The notes under the pieces are model-generated. The model was not told the DNA's origin. It saw nothing but the letters and a program-made list of their open reading frames with translations, and made no database searches. 64,000 nucleotides of DNA from positions 6,332 through 70,331 of the forward strand of contig JBOGDS010000006.1 in the NCBI GenBank assembly GCA_050743075.1, written 5' to 3'. Every line of letters starts with the position of its first letter. Positions within the stretch are counted from its first letter, which is position 1. This document shows positions 8,250 through 20,467 of this stretch, piece after piece. The translations under genes were made by a program, and so were the position numbers. The DNA comes from JBOGDS01 sp050743075. Lineage in GTDB: Bacteria > Actinomycetota > Actinomycetes > Jiangellales > Jiangellaceae.

Positions 8250-9802
8250 GCTCGGCGCGGGCGCTGGTGGCGTGGTGTCCCGACTGGCCGGTCGTCGCGG
8301 CCGGAGTTGACACCGGTGACCCTGCCGCGGTGGTGGCCGGCGGCCGGGTGACCGCGTGTACCGCCGCGGCACGGGAGTCCGGTGTCCGTCGAGGTCAGCG
8401 GTTACGTGATGCCCAACGCCACTGCCCGGGCCTGGCCGTGCACGCCGAGGATCCCGAAGGCGAGGCCCGGTGTTTCGAGCAGGTCGCAGCCGCGGTCGAG
8501 GCGCTTTGCCCGCGGGTCGAGGTGGTGCGCCCCGGAGTGTGTGCGGTCCCCGCCCGCGGGCCGGCCCGCTACTTCGGCGGTGAGCAGGCGCTAGCCGACC
8601 TGATCCGGGAGGCGGTGGCCGGGTGCGGGTTCCTGTGCGCCGTCGGTGTCGCCGACGGTGTGTTCGCTGCTGTCCTGGCCGCGCGTGAGGGTCCAGCGGG
8701 CATGGTGGTACCAGCGGGGGAGACGGCGCAGTTCCTGGCTCCGCATCCGGTTTCGGCGCTGGCTGCTGCAGTGGTCGGGTCGGACGGCCTCGACCTGATT
8801 GGTCTCCTGAACCGGCTGGGCATCCGAACTCTCGGTCAGTTCGCTGCGCTGCCGGCCGGCGACGTGCTGACCCGCTTCGGGGTCGACGGTGCCATTGCCC
8901 ACCGGCTGGCCAGCGGGCTGGAACCCCGCCCACCGGCCACCCGTCCACCTGGTGAAGACCTGGCCGCCGTGCTGACGTTCGACCCGCCGGCCGAACAGTC
9001 CGAGCCGTTGGTCTTCGTGGCCAAGAGCCTCGCCGACGAGCTGCACGCTGGCCTCGCTGCACGCGGGCTGGCCTGCGTCCGGGTCGAGGTCGAGGTGTCG
9101 ACGGAAGACGGCCGCAGCTGGTCGCGGCTGTGGCGTCACGATGGCCTGCTGTCCTCGACGGGGGTGGCCGAGCGGGTGCGCTGGCAGCTCGACGCGTGGC
9201 GTACGGCTTCGCCTGGATCACCCGACGCACTCGTCGGGGGCGTGGTGCTGTTGCGCCTGGCTCCTGACCAGGTAGTCGTCGACGCCGGCCGGCAGCTCGC
9301 GCTGTGGGGGTCCGAGGTCGCCGACGGCCGCGTGGAGCGGGCGGCGACGCGTCTGCAGGCGATGCTCGGGCATGCCGCGGTGACCAGGCCGGTGCTCGCC
9401 GGGGGGCGTGGGCCGGGCGAGCAGGTGCTCCGGGTGCCCTGGGGCGACCGGCTCGAGCCTCGGCTGCCCGCCGCGGGGCCGTGGCCGGGCCGGGTGCCTG
9501 CGCCCGCCCCGGCGGTGGTGCATCCGTCGCCGGTTCCGGCCGTCGTGATCGATGATGACGGTCTGCCGGTCAACGTCAGCGGGCGTTGCGAGGTCTCGTC
9601 GCCGCCGTCCTGGCTTGCGGTCGACGGCGGTTCTCCGCTGGCGGTGACGGGGTGGACCGGCCCGTGGCCGGTTGTCGAGCACTGGTGGGACGCCGTCCTG
9701 GCCCGCCGGTCGGCCCGCTTCCAGGTGTCCACCGACGACGGCCGCGCGTGGCTGCTCGTCGTGGATCGCGGCCGGTGGCGGGTGGAGGCGACGTACGACT
9801 GA
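8246..9802 (+). CDS. imuB: ImuB, catalytically inactive Y-family polymerase-like protein
   Basis: The 518-residue scaffold of the DnaE2 mutasome. It has a Y-family palm/fingers layout, but the position of the first catalytic acidic motif reads LVAWCPDWPVVAAGVD, lacking the active DxD-type residues, as known for ImuB. The helix-hairpin-helix region is LNRLGIRTLGQFAALPAGDV. A beta-clamp-binding motif QLALWG is at about residues 350-355, close to the QLPLWG of the mycobacterial protein. The long C-terminal tail (about 150 residues) would bind partners. GTG 8246 overlaps the imuA' stop. Confidence 0.94.
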   Translation: MSSARALVAWCPDWPVVAAGVDTGDPAAVVAGGRVTACTAAARESGVRRGQRLRDAQRHCPGLAVHAEDPEGEARCFEQVAAAVEALCPRVEVVRPGVCAVPARGPARYFGGEQALADLIREAVAGCGFLCAVGVADGVFAAVLAAREGPAGMVVPAGETAQFLAPHPVSALAAAVVGSDGLDLIGLLNRLGIRTLGQFAALPAGDVLTRFGVDGAIAHRLASGLEPRPPATRPPGEDLAAVLTFDPPAEQSEPLVFVAKSLADELHAGLAARGLACVRVEVEVSTEDGRSWSRLWRHDGLLSSTGVAERVRWQLDAWRTASPGSPDALVGGVVLLRLAPDQVVVDAGRQLALWGSEVADGRVERAATRLQAMLGHAAVTRPVLAGGRGPGEQVLRVPWGDRLEPRLPAAGPWPGRVPAPAPAVVHPSPVPAVVIDDDGLPVNVSGRCEVSSPPSWLAVDGGSPLAVTGWTGPWPVVEHWWDAVLARRSARFQVSTDDGRAWLLVVDRGRWRVEATYD

Positions 9803-9843
9803 GCCACGCTCCGGTTGTATTCGGTACAGGTTTACCGTCGTGG

Positions 9844-10071
9844 TATGAGCAACGACATGGGTGCCTGAGGCCTGCAAGCTTCCGACGGGCGAGCGGGCGC
9901 TTCGGGCGGCGGAGTTCGACGAGCTGTTCGCCGAGCCAGTACGGCATGTCGATCGGATGGAACCAGGCCGACTGCGGCTGGAGCCTGGACTCGTCGCCGA
10001 CGATCGCCGGGCGGGTGGAGCACCTCGCTGCGCGCGAGATGGTCTGCTGTTCGTTCTTCACCTCACTCTGA
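9844..10071 (+). pseudogene. Decayed small Cys-rich-motif protein gene
   Basis: MSNDMGA at ATG 9844 ends at a stop after seven codons. One frame over, the sequence continues as VPEACKLPTGERALRAAEFDELFAEPV, which resembles a small actinobacterial family that begins with LPTAERPLR-like sequence and ends with REA-CCSFF-type sequence. The ending is here in a third frame (VEHLAAREMVCCSFFTSL, stop at 10071). At least two frameshifts are therefore needed. The upstream AT-richer patch (9810-9843) may be its old promoter. The family resemblance is from memory of related genomes. Confidence 0.7.
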
Positions 10072-10135
10072 CCATGGGCGGCTTGTCCACAGGGCGCATG
10101 GTCACACTCGCGGTTGTCGGCGGGCTCGGCTAAGC

Positions 10136-10151
10136 TCGAACACATGTTCGA
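10136..10151. promoter_or_regulatory. LexA box overlapping the HNH gene start
   Basis: TCGAACACATGTTCGA matches the LexA consensus arms on both sides. The central ATG (10144-10146) is the likely start codon of the DUF222/HNH gene, so bound LexA would cover the start itself. A TAAGCT-like -10 element lies immediately upstream (10131-10136), which would fit a leaderless transcript. Confidence 0.85.
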
Positions 10152-11778
10152 ATCTGGGCTGTCCATCGGTTCCGGGGTGGACTACGGCTATCTGGAGCGG
10201 TTGGTTCCGGGTGCGTTGGATCCGGTCCGGCTGGCGGCGTTGGTGGCAGGGTTCGACGCCGGGGGTGAGTTGCTCGATCCTGAGGAGTTCGCCCTGTTCG
10301 GCCCGGAGCCAGGGGTCGACCCGGCCGCATGGTGTGACCGTGTAGAGGCCGCGCCGCCGCTGCAGGCGTCGGTTGCGGCTGGTCCTGTGGAGCCGGCGGT
10401 GTTGGTGCCGTCGACGGTGCCGGGGTTGGAGGACATGGCGCCGGGGGCAACGCTGGCCCAGGTGCTCGAAGGCGTCGATCTGACGGCGTTGGGTGCCTAC
10501 GAGGTGGTCGAGGCGGTGGCCGGGTGGCAATGGATCGCCTCCTGGGCGGCGGCCGGGCAGGCGGCGGCTGTCACCGAGCTGGCACGCAGGGCGGAGATGC
10601 GCCCGTTGGCGAACGGCCAGATCGAGTCGATGTCGCCGCAGCGGGTGACCGGGATGGAGGTGGCGGCCCGGCTGCAGCTCACCCCGGCGGCGGGGGAGGC
10701 GTTGGTGGCGCGGTCGTTGTGCCTGACCGAAGTGCTGCCGGGCACGCTGGCGGCGTTGGCGGCGGGCCGGATCGATATGCGCCGGGCGGAGGTGGTGGCC
10801 GACGAGTTGCGCCGGCACGACCCGGCGGTCGCCCGGCAGGTGGAGGCCGATGTCCTGCCGCGCGCGGAGCACTTGACCGCACCACGGCTGCGCCGCGCGG
10901 TCAGGCAGTCGTTGCATCGGCTTGCCCCTGCGACGGTGGAGGAACGCCGGGAGGCCGCCGCGGCGAAGCGGCATGTGCAGGTCATCCCGGCGGCAGATGG
11001 GATGGCGTGGTTGGAGGCGTACCTGCCGGCGCAGGATGCGGCGGCGGTGGAGGCCGCGGTGGAGGCGGCGGCGGCGGCGATGAAGCGGCAGTCCCCCGGC
11101 GACGGGCGAACCAAGGCGCAGCGACGCGCCGATGCGCTGGCCCAGATGGGCTGGATCGCGCTGTCCACCGGCCGGCTGGGTGGCTGCGTCTGCGGGCAGC
11201 GCCTGGACGACCAGCACCGGCGGCCGGTGGCGGTGCAGGTCACCGTCGCCATGACGACCCTGCTCGGCCTGGACGACCACCCCGGCGAGCTGGCCGGCTA
11301 TGGGCCGATCACCGCCGAGGTGGCCCGCCGGCTCGCGGCTGAGGGCACCTGGCGGCGGCTGCTCACCGACCCGGCCTCCGGCGCGGTCCTCGACTACGGC
11401 CGGACCCGATACACCCCGCCGCCGGAGCTGGTCGACCACGTGGTGGCCAGGGACCGGACCTGCCGCTGGCCCACCTGCGACCGCCCAGCAGCCGCCGGCG
11501 AGATCGACCACACGCTGCGCTACCCGTTCGGGGCCACCGCCGCGGATGATCTCGGGGCGTTCTGCAAGGCCCACCACATCGGCAAACACCACAGCCGCTG
11601 GCGGGTCAAACAGCCAGCACCCGGCCAATTCCAATGGATCACCCCCACCGGCCACATCTACACTGTCGAGCCTGAACCGGTCGGCCCGGTCGAACCAGCG
11701 GTGCGCGTGGGAGCCGAACTCGTCCAGCCCGAGCCGGCCCGTGCCGAGCCGGCCCAACCAGAGCCACCCGCGTTCTGA
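10144..11778 (+). CDS. DUF222 (13E12-type) HNH endonuclease domain protein
   Basis: A 544-residue protein. Residues about 90-350 form the DUF222 helical domain (LARRAEMRPLANGQ, RRAEVVADELRRHDPAVA). A C-terminal HNH/zinc module starts near residue 430: RDRTCRWPTCDRP supplies the Cys pair, GEIDHTLRYPFG the catalytic His, and FCKAHHIGKHH the last ligands. Family members are presumed nucleases of unknown role and are often multicopy. The start is placed at ATG 10144 inside the LexA box; a TTG at 10114 is the only longer alternative. Only 18 nt separate its stop from dnaE2, so SOS induction would carry into the polymerase. The tail is Pro/Glu-rich. Confidence 0.92.
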   Translation: MFESGLSIGSGVDYGYLERLVPGALDPVRLAALVAGFDAGGELLDPEEFALFGPEPGVDPAAWCDRVEAAPPLQASVAAGPVEPAVLVPSTVPGLEDMAPGATLAQVLEGVDLTALGAYEVVEAVAGWQWIASWAAAGQAAAVTELARRAEMRPLANGQIESMSPQRVTGMEVAARLQLTPAAGEALVARSLCLTEVLPGTLAALAAGRIDMRRAEVVADELRRHDPAVARQVEADVLPRAEHLTAPRLRRAVRQSLHRLAPATVEERREAAAAKRHVQVIPAADGMAWLEAYLPAQDAAAVEAAVEAAAAAMKRQSPGDGRTKAQRRADALAQMGWIALSTGRLGGCVCGQRLDDQHRRPVAVQVTVAMTTLLGLDDHPGELAGYGPITAEVARRLAAEGTWRRLLTDPASGAVLDYGRTRYTPPPELVDHVVARDRTCRWPTCDRPAAAGEIDHTLRYPFGATAADDLGAFCKAHHIGKHHSRWRVKQPAPGQFQWITPTGHIYTVEPEPVGPVEPAVRVGAELVQPEPARAEPAQPEPPAF

Positions 11779-11796
11779 ACCGGCGCGGGTACGGTC

Positions 11797-15183
<3,387 letters not shown>

Positions 15184-15270
15184 CGGCCCGCGGGGCTGGA
15201 TGGTCGGGTTGGCGCTCTCCGGCCGCAGGCCGCCTCCGGGTCGCGCTCCCTCCGGGTAACGTCGCCCGAC

Positions 15271-15930
15271 GTGCGCCTCGTCATCGCCCGCTGCCAGGTC
15301 GACTACGCGGGACGGCTGACCGCGCACCTGCCGATGGCGATCCGGCTGATCCTGGTCAAGGCCGACGGGTCGGTGTCGATCCACGCCGACGACCGTGCTT
15401 ACAAGCCGCTGAACTGGATGAGCCCGCCGTGCCGGCTGGACGAGACCGACGGGGTGTGGACGGTCGCGAACCCGGCCGGCGAGCGGCTGGTGATCACGCT
15501 CGATGAGGTGCTCCTCGACAGTGAGCACGAGCTCGGCGTCGACCCCGGTCTGGTCAAGGACGGCGTCGAGGCCCACCTGCAGGAACTGCTGGCCGAACAC
15601 GTCGAGACCTTCGGCGCAGGCTGGCACCTGGTGCGTCGCGAGTATCCGACCGCTATCGGCCCCGTCGACCTGCTCTGCCGCGACGACAACGGGGTGACGG
15701 TCGCCGTGGAGGTCAAGCGGAGGGGTGAGATCGACGGTGTCGAGCAACTCACCCGCTACCTCGGCCTGCTCAACCGCGACCCGTTGCTCGCGCCGGTGCG
15801 CGGCGTCTTCGCCGCCCAGGAGATCAAGCCACAGGCGCGCACCCTCGCCCACGACCGCGGGATCGCCTGCATCACCGTCGACTACGACGCCCTGCGCGGA
15901 CTCGACGATCCGACCACCCGCCTGTTCTGA
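15271..15930 (+). CDS. nucS: Endonuclease NucS (non-canonical mismatch repair)
   Basis: A 219-residue mismatch-specific endonuclease. In actinobacteria, which lack MutS/MutL, NucS suppresses transition mutations and homeologous recombination. The N-terminal dimerisation domain starts with RLVIARCQVDYAGRL. The C-terminal RecB-like nuclease domain shows VRREYPTAIGPVDLLCRDD and VAVEVKRRGEIDGVEQLTRYL, with the acid and E-x-K catalytic residues. The protein ends in TTRLF, consistent with the family's C-terminal beta-clamp-binding end. GTG 15271 gives the conserved start. It lies 87 nt after dnaE2 on the same strand, and the gap contains GC-rich hairpins that could separate the two transcripts. Confidence 0.96.
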   Translation: MRLVIARCQVDYAGRLTAHLPMAIRLILVKADGSVSIHADDRAYKPLNWMSPPCRLDETDGVWTVANPAGERLVITLDEVLLDSEHELGVDPGLVKDGVEAHLQELLAEHVETFGAGWHLVRREYPTAIGPVDLLCRDDNGVTVAVEVKRRGEIDGVEQLTRYLGLLNRDPLLAPVRGVFAAQEIKPQARTLAHDRGIACITVDYDALRGLDDPTTRLF

Positions 15931-16062
15931 TCCGGTACCTCCGAGCTACCCACGAACAGCGAGTCCTGCCGCGGGCTGTCCACAACCTCGTGTTCGCCTG
16001 GCGACCAGGTGCGATCGGTCCGGCATGGTGATCGGTGTACCGAGATCGGGAGGGATGGCACC

Positions 16063-16560
16063 ATGGTGGTCGACGAGCGCGCACGGCACGAGCTGCACGG
16101 ACGGCTCGAGTCGGTCCTGGGATCGGAGGAGGCGACGACGTTGATGTCTCTCCTGCCTCCCGCCGGGTGGGCCGATGTGGCCACCAAGCGTGACTTGGAT
16201 GCGCTGGCTGCCATCACCAAGCGTGACCTGGACACGCTGGCTGCCATCACCAAGCGTGACCTGGACGTGCTGGGAAGCCAGCTGCGGCGCGAGATGGCGG
16301 ACCTTGGCGGTGCGCTCCGCGGGGAGATGGCGGATCTGGGCGCTGAGATGGGCGAGCTGCGTGGCGAGGTACGAGCTGAGATGGGTGAGCTGCGCGGTGA
16401 GGTACGGGTCGAGATCGCCGGAGTGCGGGCCGAGGTGGCTGGCGTCCGCGCCGAGTTTCACCACGATCTGGGTGTGCTCACCCGCACCTTGATGATCAGC
16501 ATGATCACGGCCGTCGTAGCCGTCGCCTCGCTCGCGTTCGGGGCGGCGCGCCTCGTCTGA
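16063..16560 (+). CDS. Tail-anchored coiled-coil protein
   Basis: A 165-residue protein of a small actinobacterial family recognised by LLPPAGWADVATKRDLDAL. Residues 40-135 are charged heptad-like sequence, predicted coiled coil. A C-terminal hydrophobic helix (SMITAVVAVASLAFGAARLV) would anchor it in the membrane. The ATKRDLD segment is amplified into about three 11-residue units. An AGGGA ribosome-binding sequence precedes ATG 16063. Function is unknown; it may sense or tether at the membrane. Confidence 0.8.
   Translation: MVVDERARHELHGRLESVLGSEEATTLMSLLPPAGWADVATKRDLDALAAITKRDLDTLAAITKRDLDVLGSQLRREMADLGGALRGEMADLGAEMGELRGEVRAEMGELRGEVRVEIAGVRAEVAGVRAEFHHDLGVLTRTLMISMITAVVAVASLAFGAARLV
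16183..16281 (+). repeat. 33-bp in-frame tandem repeat
   Basis: Three successive 33-bp units (16183-16215, 16216-16248, 16249-16281, the last diverging at its end) encode TKRDLDALAAI-type 11-mers. The first two are near identical at the DNA level, which points to recent slippage. The change lengthens the coiled coil by whole hendecads and keeps the frame. Confidence 0.85.
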
Positions 16561-16612
16561 TGGCGCGACACGTCGAGGCGGGTCGTCGGCGTTGCGTGCG
16601 ACACTGCCGGGC

Positions 16613-18388
16613 ATGGCTCGTGAGATCGAGACGGTCGGCGTGGTGGGGCTCGGCACGATGGGTGCCGGCATCGCCGAGGTCTTCGCGCGCAAGGGATTCA
16701 CCGTCGTCGGCGTCGAGCGCGACCAGGAGGCGCTCGACCACGGGCGGGGGCACATCGAGCATTCGACCGGGCGGGCGGTCAGGCGGGGCAAGCTGACCGC
16801 CGAGGACCAGTCGGCGCTCTTTGGTGCGATCACGTTCACGACCGACCTCGACGCACTCGAGGCATGCCAGCTCGTCGTCGAAGCGATCCCCGAGCACCTC
16901 GACCTCAAGCGCGACCTGTTCGCCCGGCTGGACAAGATCGTCGCGCCGGACGCCATCCTGGCGACGAACACGTCGTCGCTGTCGGTCACTGAGATCAGCG
17001 TTGCCACCGAACGGCCCCGCCGGATCGTCGGCATGCACTTCTTCAACCCGGCGCCGATCCAGGAGTTCGTCGAGGTCGTCCGCACGGTCGTCACCGAGCC
17101 TGACGTCATCCAGGACGTGTCCGCGCTGGCTCGCCGGCTCGGCAAGGCTCCGGTCGAGTGTGGTGACAAGGCGGGCTTCATCGCCAACGCTCTCCTCTTC
17201 GGGTACCTCAACCACGCCGCGTCGATGTACGAGAGCCGCTACGCCACGCGCGAGGACATCGACGACGCGATGCGCCTCGGCTGCGGCTACCCGATGGGTC
17301 CACTGGCGCTGCTCGACCTGATCGGGCTCGACACCGCGTACGAGATCCTCGACACGATGTACAAGCAGGGCCGCGACCGCCTGCATGCCCCCGCGCCGGT
17401 CCTCAAGCAGATGGTCACGGCAGGCCTGCGCGGCCGGAAGACCGGGCGCGGCTTCTACACGTACGAGGCGCCGGACTCGCCGGTCGTCGTGCCGGACGCA
17501 CTCACCCCGGTGGTCGGCGGCCCGTCGGAGGATGTCCGCGAGATCCGCACCGTCGGCGTCGTGGGCTCCGGGACGATGGCGACGGGCATCGTCGAGGTGT
17601 TCGCCAACGGCGGCTACGACGTCGTCTACGTGGCCCGCGGCGGCGACAAGGTCGCGCAGGTCCGGGCATCGGTCGAGCGGTCGCTGGAGAAGGCCGTACA
17701 GCGCGGCAAGCTCGACGAGGTCGACCGCGACGCCGCGCTGGCTCGGATCGCCGGATCGTCGTCGCTGGACAATCTCGCAGTAGCCGACCTGGTGGTCGAG
17801 GCCGTGGTCGAGGACACGACGGTCAAGCAGGCACTGTTCGAGTCGCTGGACGAGATCTGCAAGCCCGGCACGATCCTGGCAACGTCGACCTCGTCGCTGC
17901 CCGTGATCGAATGCGCCGCCGCGACGTCCCGCCCGGGCGACGTGGTCGGTATGCACTTCTTCAACCCGGCCCCGGTCATGGAGCTGGTCGAGGTGGTGCG
18001 GACGGTCTCGACGGCGGACGACGCAGTCGCCACGGTCGGCGAGGTCTGCCGTACCGTCGGCAAGCACCCGGTCACGTGTGGAGACCGCGCTGGGTTCATC
18101 GTCAACGCCCTGCTGTTCCCATGCCTCAACGACGCGGTGAAGATGCTGCAGGCCCACTACGCGAGCACCGACGACATCGACGCCGCAATGAAGCTCGGCT
18201 GCCGTTTGCCGATGGGCCCGTTCGAGTTGCTCGACGTGGTCGGCCTGGACGTGGCGCACGCCATTCAGCGCACGCTGTACCTGGAGTTCCGCGAGCCCGG
18301 CTTCGCGCCCGCCCCGCTGCTCGAGCACCTCGTGACCGCCGGTTATCTGGGGCGCAAGACCGGCCGCGGGTTCCGCGTCTACCCGTGA
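16613..18388 (+). CDS. Tandem-domain 3-hydroxyacyl-CoA (3-hydroxybutyryl-CoA) dehydrogenase
   Basis: A 591-residue protein made of two consecutive 3-hydroxyacyl-CoA dehydrogenase units. Each has a Rossmann glycine motif (GVVGLGTMGAGIAEVF near residue 10; GVVGSGTMATGIVEVF near residue 315), the catalytic His motif (GMHFFNPAP in both) and a C-terminal helical domain ending in GRKTGRGF. It oxidises (S)-3-hydroxyacyl-CoA with NAD(P)+, or reduces acetoacetyl-CoA in C4 assimilation. Both halves keep the key motifs, so neither is an obvious dead copy. The thiolase and crotonyl-CoA reductase genes nearby suggest a C4-CoA role. ATG 16613 begins MAREIETVG. Confidence 0.92.
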   Translation: MAREIETVGVVGLGTMGAGIAEVFARKGFTVVGVERDQEALDHGRGHIEHSTGRAVRRGKLTAEDQSALFGAITFTTDLDALEACQLVVEAIPEHLDLKRDLFARLDKIVAPDAILATNTSSLSVTEISVATERPRRIVGMHFFNPAPIQEFVEVVRTVVTEPDVIQDVSALARRLGKAPVECGDKAGFIANALLFGYLNHAASMYESRYATREDIDDAMRLGCGYPMGPLALLDLIGLDTAYEILDTMYKQGRDRLHAPAPVLKQMVTAGLRGRKTGRGFYTYEAPDSPVVVPDALTPVVGGPSEDVREIRTVGVVGSGTMATGIVEVFANGGYDVVYVARGGDKVAQVRASVERSLEKAVQRGKLDEVDRDAALARIAGSSSLDNLAVADLVVEAVVEDTTVKQALFESLDEICKPGTILATSTSSLPVIECAAATSRPGDVVGMHFFNPAPVMELVEVVRTVSTADDAVATVGEVCRTVGKHPVTCGDRAGFIVNALLFPCLNDAVKMLQAHYASTDDIDAAMKLGCRLPMGPFELLDVVGLDVAHAIQRTLYLEFREPGFAPAPLLEHLVTAGYLGRKTGRGFRVYP

Positions 18389-19020
18389 CCCATCCGCTCG
18401 GCCACGTACTGGCGGAGGCGGCGAACGGCCGATTCCCCGACACCGACGGCATTGTCGACGTCGTCGCGCCGTGGCGGCGAGGCGTCGAAGGCGTGGTCGC
18501 CTTCACCGGGCACGCGTACGTCGCGACGGAGCTGCCCGCTGCCGACGTGCTCGCGCGGCGGCCGGACGGGTTCGGCGGCGCGCTCCATCCGCGGTTCGTG
18601 ACCTGGCTGGCAGGGCCGGCCGGATGGTGCGACTCGCTGGACGTCCTTGTCGTCTCGCTCGGCACCGGGCTTGCGGAACGTGGAGGCGGGCTGCAACGGC
18701 GCGACGAGCCCGACGGTAGGCGGGTCCGGCATGCCCGGACGGTCCGCGACGACGTGGTGGTGTACGGCGACGAGCGCGGGATGGTCACCCTCGGTGTGGG
18801 TATCGGCGGCTTGGCCGAGATCGGCGTCGAGGTGCCGGACACGACGCGAGGGCGCGGTGGCGGCCGAGCTCTGGTGGCCGAAGCGCTCGGCCTTGTCGCC
18901 GCGGGAGAGCCGGTGCTGGCGGCCGTCGCGCCAGGCAACGCGGCCAGCCTGCGCGCATTTCTCGCCGTCGGGTTCACTCCGGTCGGCGCCGTCCACCTGG
19001 TGCGGCCCGCGGGCCGCTGA
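18385..19020 (+). CDS. GNAT-family acetyltransferase
   Basis: A 211-residue protein whose C-terminal half is a GNAT domain: IGVEVPDTTRGRGGGRALVAEAL contains the acetyl-CoA loop and AVAPGNAASLRAFLAVGFTPVGA the last helix and strand. The N-terminal 110 residues have no clear match. GTG 18385 overlaps the dehydrogenase stop by 4 nt, implying translational coupling. The acceptor is unknown. Confidence 0.8.
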   Translation: MTHPLGHVLAEAANGRFPDTDGIVDVVAPWRRGVEGVVAFTGHAYVATELPAADVLARRPDGFGGALHPRFVTWLAGPAGWCDSLDVLVVSLGTGLAERGGGLQRRDEPDGRRVRHARTVRDDVVVYGDERGMVTLGVGIGGLAEIGVEVPDTTRGRGGGRALVAEALGLVAAGEPVLAAVAPGNAASLRAFLAVGFTPVGAVHLVRPAGR

Positions 19021-19029
19021 GGGTGCGAG

Positions 19030-19239
19030 TCAGCCGCAGCCGCAGGCTCCACCGCAGCAGCCGCCCGACGCTGCGGGCGCGCCTGCCCCGGTCCGCCCGG
19101 TGAGGCCGACCGTCGACAGGAGCTTGACCGTGTCGTCGTGCCCGGCCGGGCAGACGGCCGGAGCCGCGGAGTCGGCCATCGGGCGCGACAGTTCGAACGT
19201 CGCACCGCAGGAGCGACATCGGAACTCGTAACGCGGCAT
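19030..19239 (-). CDS. FmdB-family zinc-ribbon protein
   Basis: A 69-residue protein. The zinc ribbon is MPRYEFRCRSCGATFE with Cys 8 and Cys 11, then CPAGH with one more Cys. The tail is unusually Cys/Gly-rich (GGCCGGACGCG). FmdB-type proteins are putative regulators of unknown target. It is convergent with the GNAT gene, 9 nt apart. Confidence 0.85.
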   Translation of the reverse strand: MPRYEFRCRSCGATFELSRPMADSAAPAVCPAGHDDTVKLLSTVGLTGRTGAGAPAASGGCCGGACGCG

Positions 19240-19376
19240 GGGACAAGCATATGAGGTGACGGCGACCGTCGACGCGGCCCGACGCCGCGAATGGACGGCG
19301 TCGGGTGCTGCCGTGCGCGGAGTTGGACCGCGTGGCCGGCGGGCGTCGGGAGCTCAACGTCGGGGACACTGGTGAC

Positions 19377-19652
19377 ATGTCGCGTCGCCGTCCGGCTCGC
19401 CGCCAGCGGGTTGGTGGCCATGAGGAGGTCGAGTCCTGGCCCGATGGCGACTGGGTGGTGCGGCGGCTGACCGGCAGCTCGGCCACCAAGCCGTACCGCT
19501 GCCCGGGCTGCCAACAACTCATCCCGCCGGCCACCCCGCACGTCGTGGCCTGGCCGGTCGAGGGCGTGACGTTGTCCGGCGGCGGTGCGGGCGAACGCCG
19601 GCACTGGCACACCGGCTGCTGGCGCGGCCGAGACCGCCGCCGACCCGGCTGA
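19377..19652 (+). CDS. Conserved actinobacterial zinc-finger-like protein
   Basis: A 91-residue basic protein. The visible pattern is SWPDGDWVVRRLTGSSATK, then YRCPGCQQLIPPATPHVVAWP and HWHTGCW, a C-x2-C...H-x3-C arrangement that could bind zinc. It matches a widespread actinobacterial hypothetical family sometimes labelled ATP/GTP-binding, but no P-loop is seen here. It lies 38 nt upstream of the hydrolase gene on the same strand. Confidence 0.78.
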   Translation: MSRRRPARRQRVGGHEEVESWPDGDWVVRRLTGSSATKPYRCPGCQQLIPPATPHVVAWPVEGVTLSGGGAGERRHWHTGCWRGRDRRRPG

Positions 19653-19690
19653 GGCCTCGAGATGCAGGTGCGCCGGTAGGCTCGCGGGCG

Positions 19691-20467
19691 ATGACGACCG
19701 TCGAGCTTGCCTGCGACGACGCGGGCGCCGGTGCTCCTCTGCTGCTGCTGCACGCGTTCCCCCTCTCGCGCGCGATGTTCGCGGCGCAGGTGGGCGGGCT
19801 CGCCGACCGTGCTCGTGTGGTGGCGCCGGATCTGCGTGGCTTCGGAGAGTCTGGGCTCGGCGCCGGCGAGCCGTCGATGGACGCCATGGCCGACGACGTC
19901 GCCGGGTTGCTGGACCGGCTGGGTATCGACTCCGCGGTCGTGGCCGGGCTCTCGATGGGCGGGTACGTCGCCATGGCCATGCTGCGCCACCATCCGGAGA
20001 AGGTCTCCGCCGTCGTCCTCATCGACACGAAGGCGAGCGCCGACGCGCCGGCGGCCCGTGAGAACCGCGAGCGGGTTGCGGCGGCCGTCCTCGAACTCGG
20101 CCCCAGGGCGCTGCGCCCGATGCTCGACACTCTGCTGGGTGACTCGACTCGTCGGCGGCAGGCGCAGGTCGTCGAGGAGGTGAGCGGGTGGCTCGACGCG
20201 GCCCGCCCGGACGGTGTGGCGTGGGCGCAACGCGCGATGGCCGCGCGGCCGGACTCGTTCGCGACGCTCGCGGGTGCGGCGGTTCCAGGGTTTGTCGTCG
20301 TCGGTGAAGAGGACACCCTCACCACCCACGACGACGCGCTGGCAATGGCGGACGCCTTCCCGACTCCGGCGCCCGTGCTCGTGATACCGCGGGCCGGTCA
20401 CCTGTCGGCGGTCGAGAACCCCGACGCAGTGACCGGCGCCTTGCGGGACGTACTACGTCAGCTCTGA
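19691..20467 (+). CDS. Alpha/beta-fold hydrolase
   Basis: A 258-residue cytosolic hydrolase. The oxyanion strand is LLLLHAFPLS, the nucleophile elbow GLSMGGY puts Ser at about residue 98, the acid is in VVGEEDTLT and the His in IPRAGHLSAVENP. The compact cap and overall layout match 3-oxoadipate enol-lactonase-like or esterase families, but no pathway neighbours support a specific substrate. Its 3' end overlaps the convergent coiled-coil gene by 10 nt. Confidence 0.88.
   Translation: MTTVELACDDAGAGAPLLLLHAFPLSRAMFAAQVGGLADRARVVAPDLRGFGESGLGAGEPSMDAMADDVAGLLDRLGIDSAVVAGLSMGGYVAMAMLRHHPEKVSAVVLIDTKASADAPAARENRERVAAAVLELGPRALRPMLDTLLGDSTRRRQAQVVEEVSGWLDAARPDGVAWAQRAMAARPDSFATLAGAAVPGFVVVGEEDTLTTHDDALAMADAFPTPAPVLVIPRAGHLSAVENPDAVTGALRDVLRQL

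Noticed and set aside
16183..16281. Short direct repeats considered as a CRISPR-like array
   Set aside because: Units are contiguous, have no spacers and are in frame with a coiled-coil protein.
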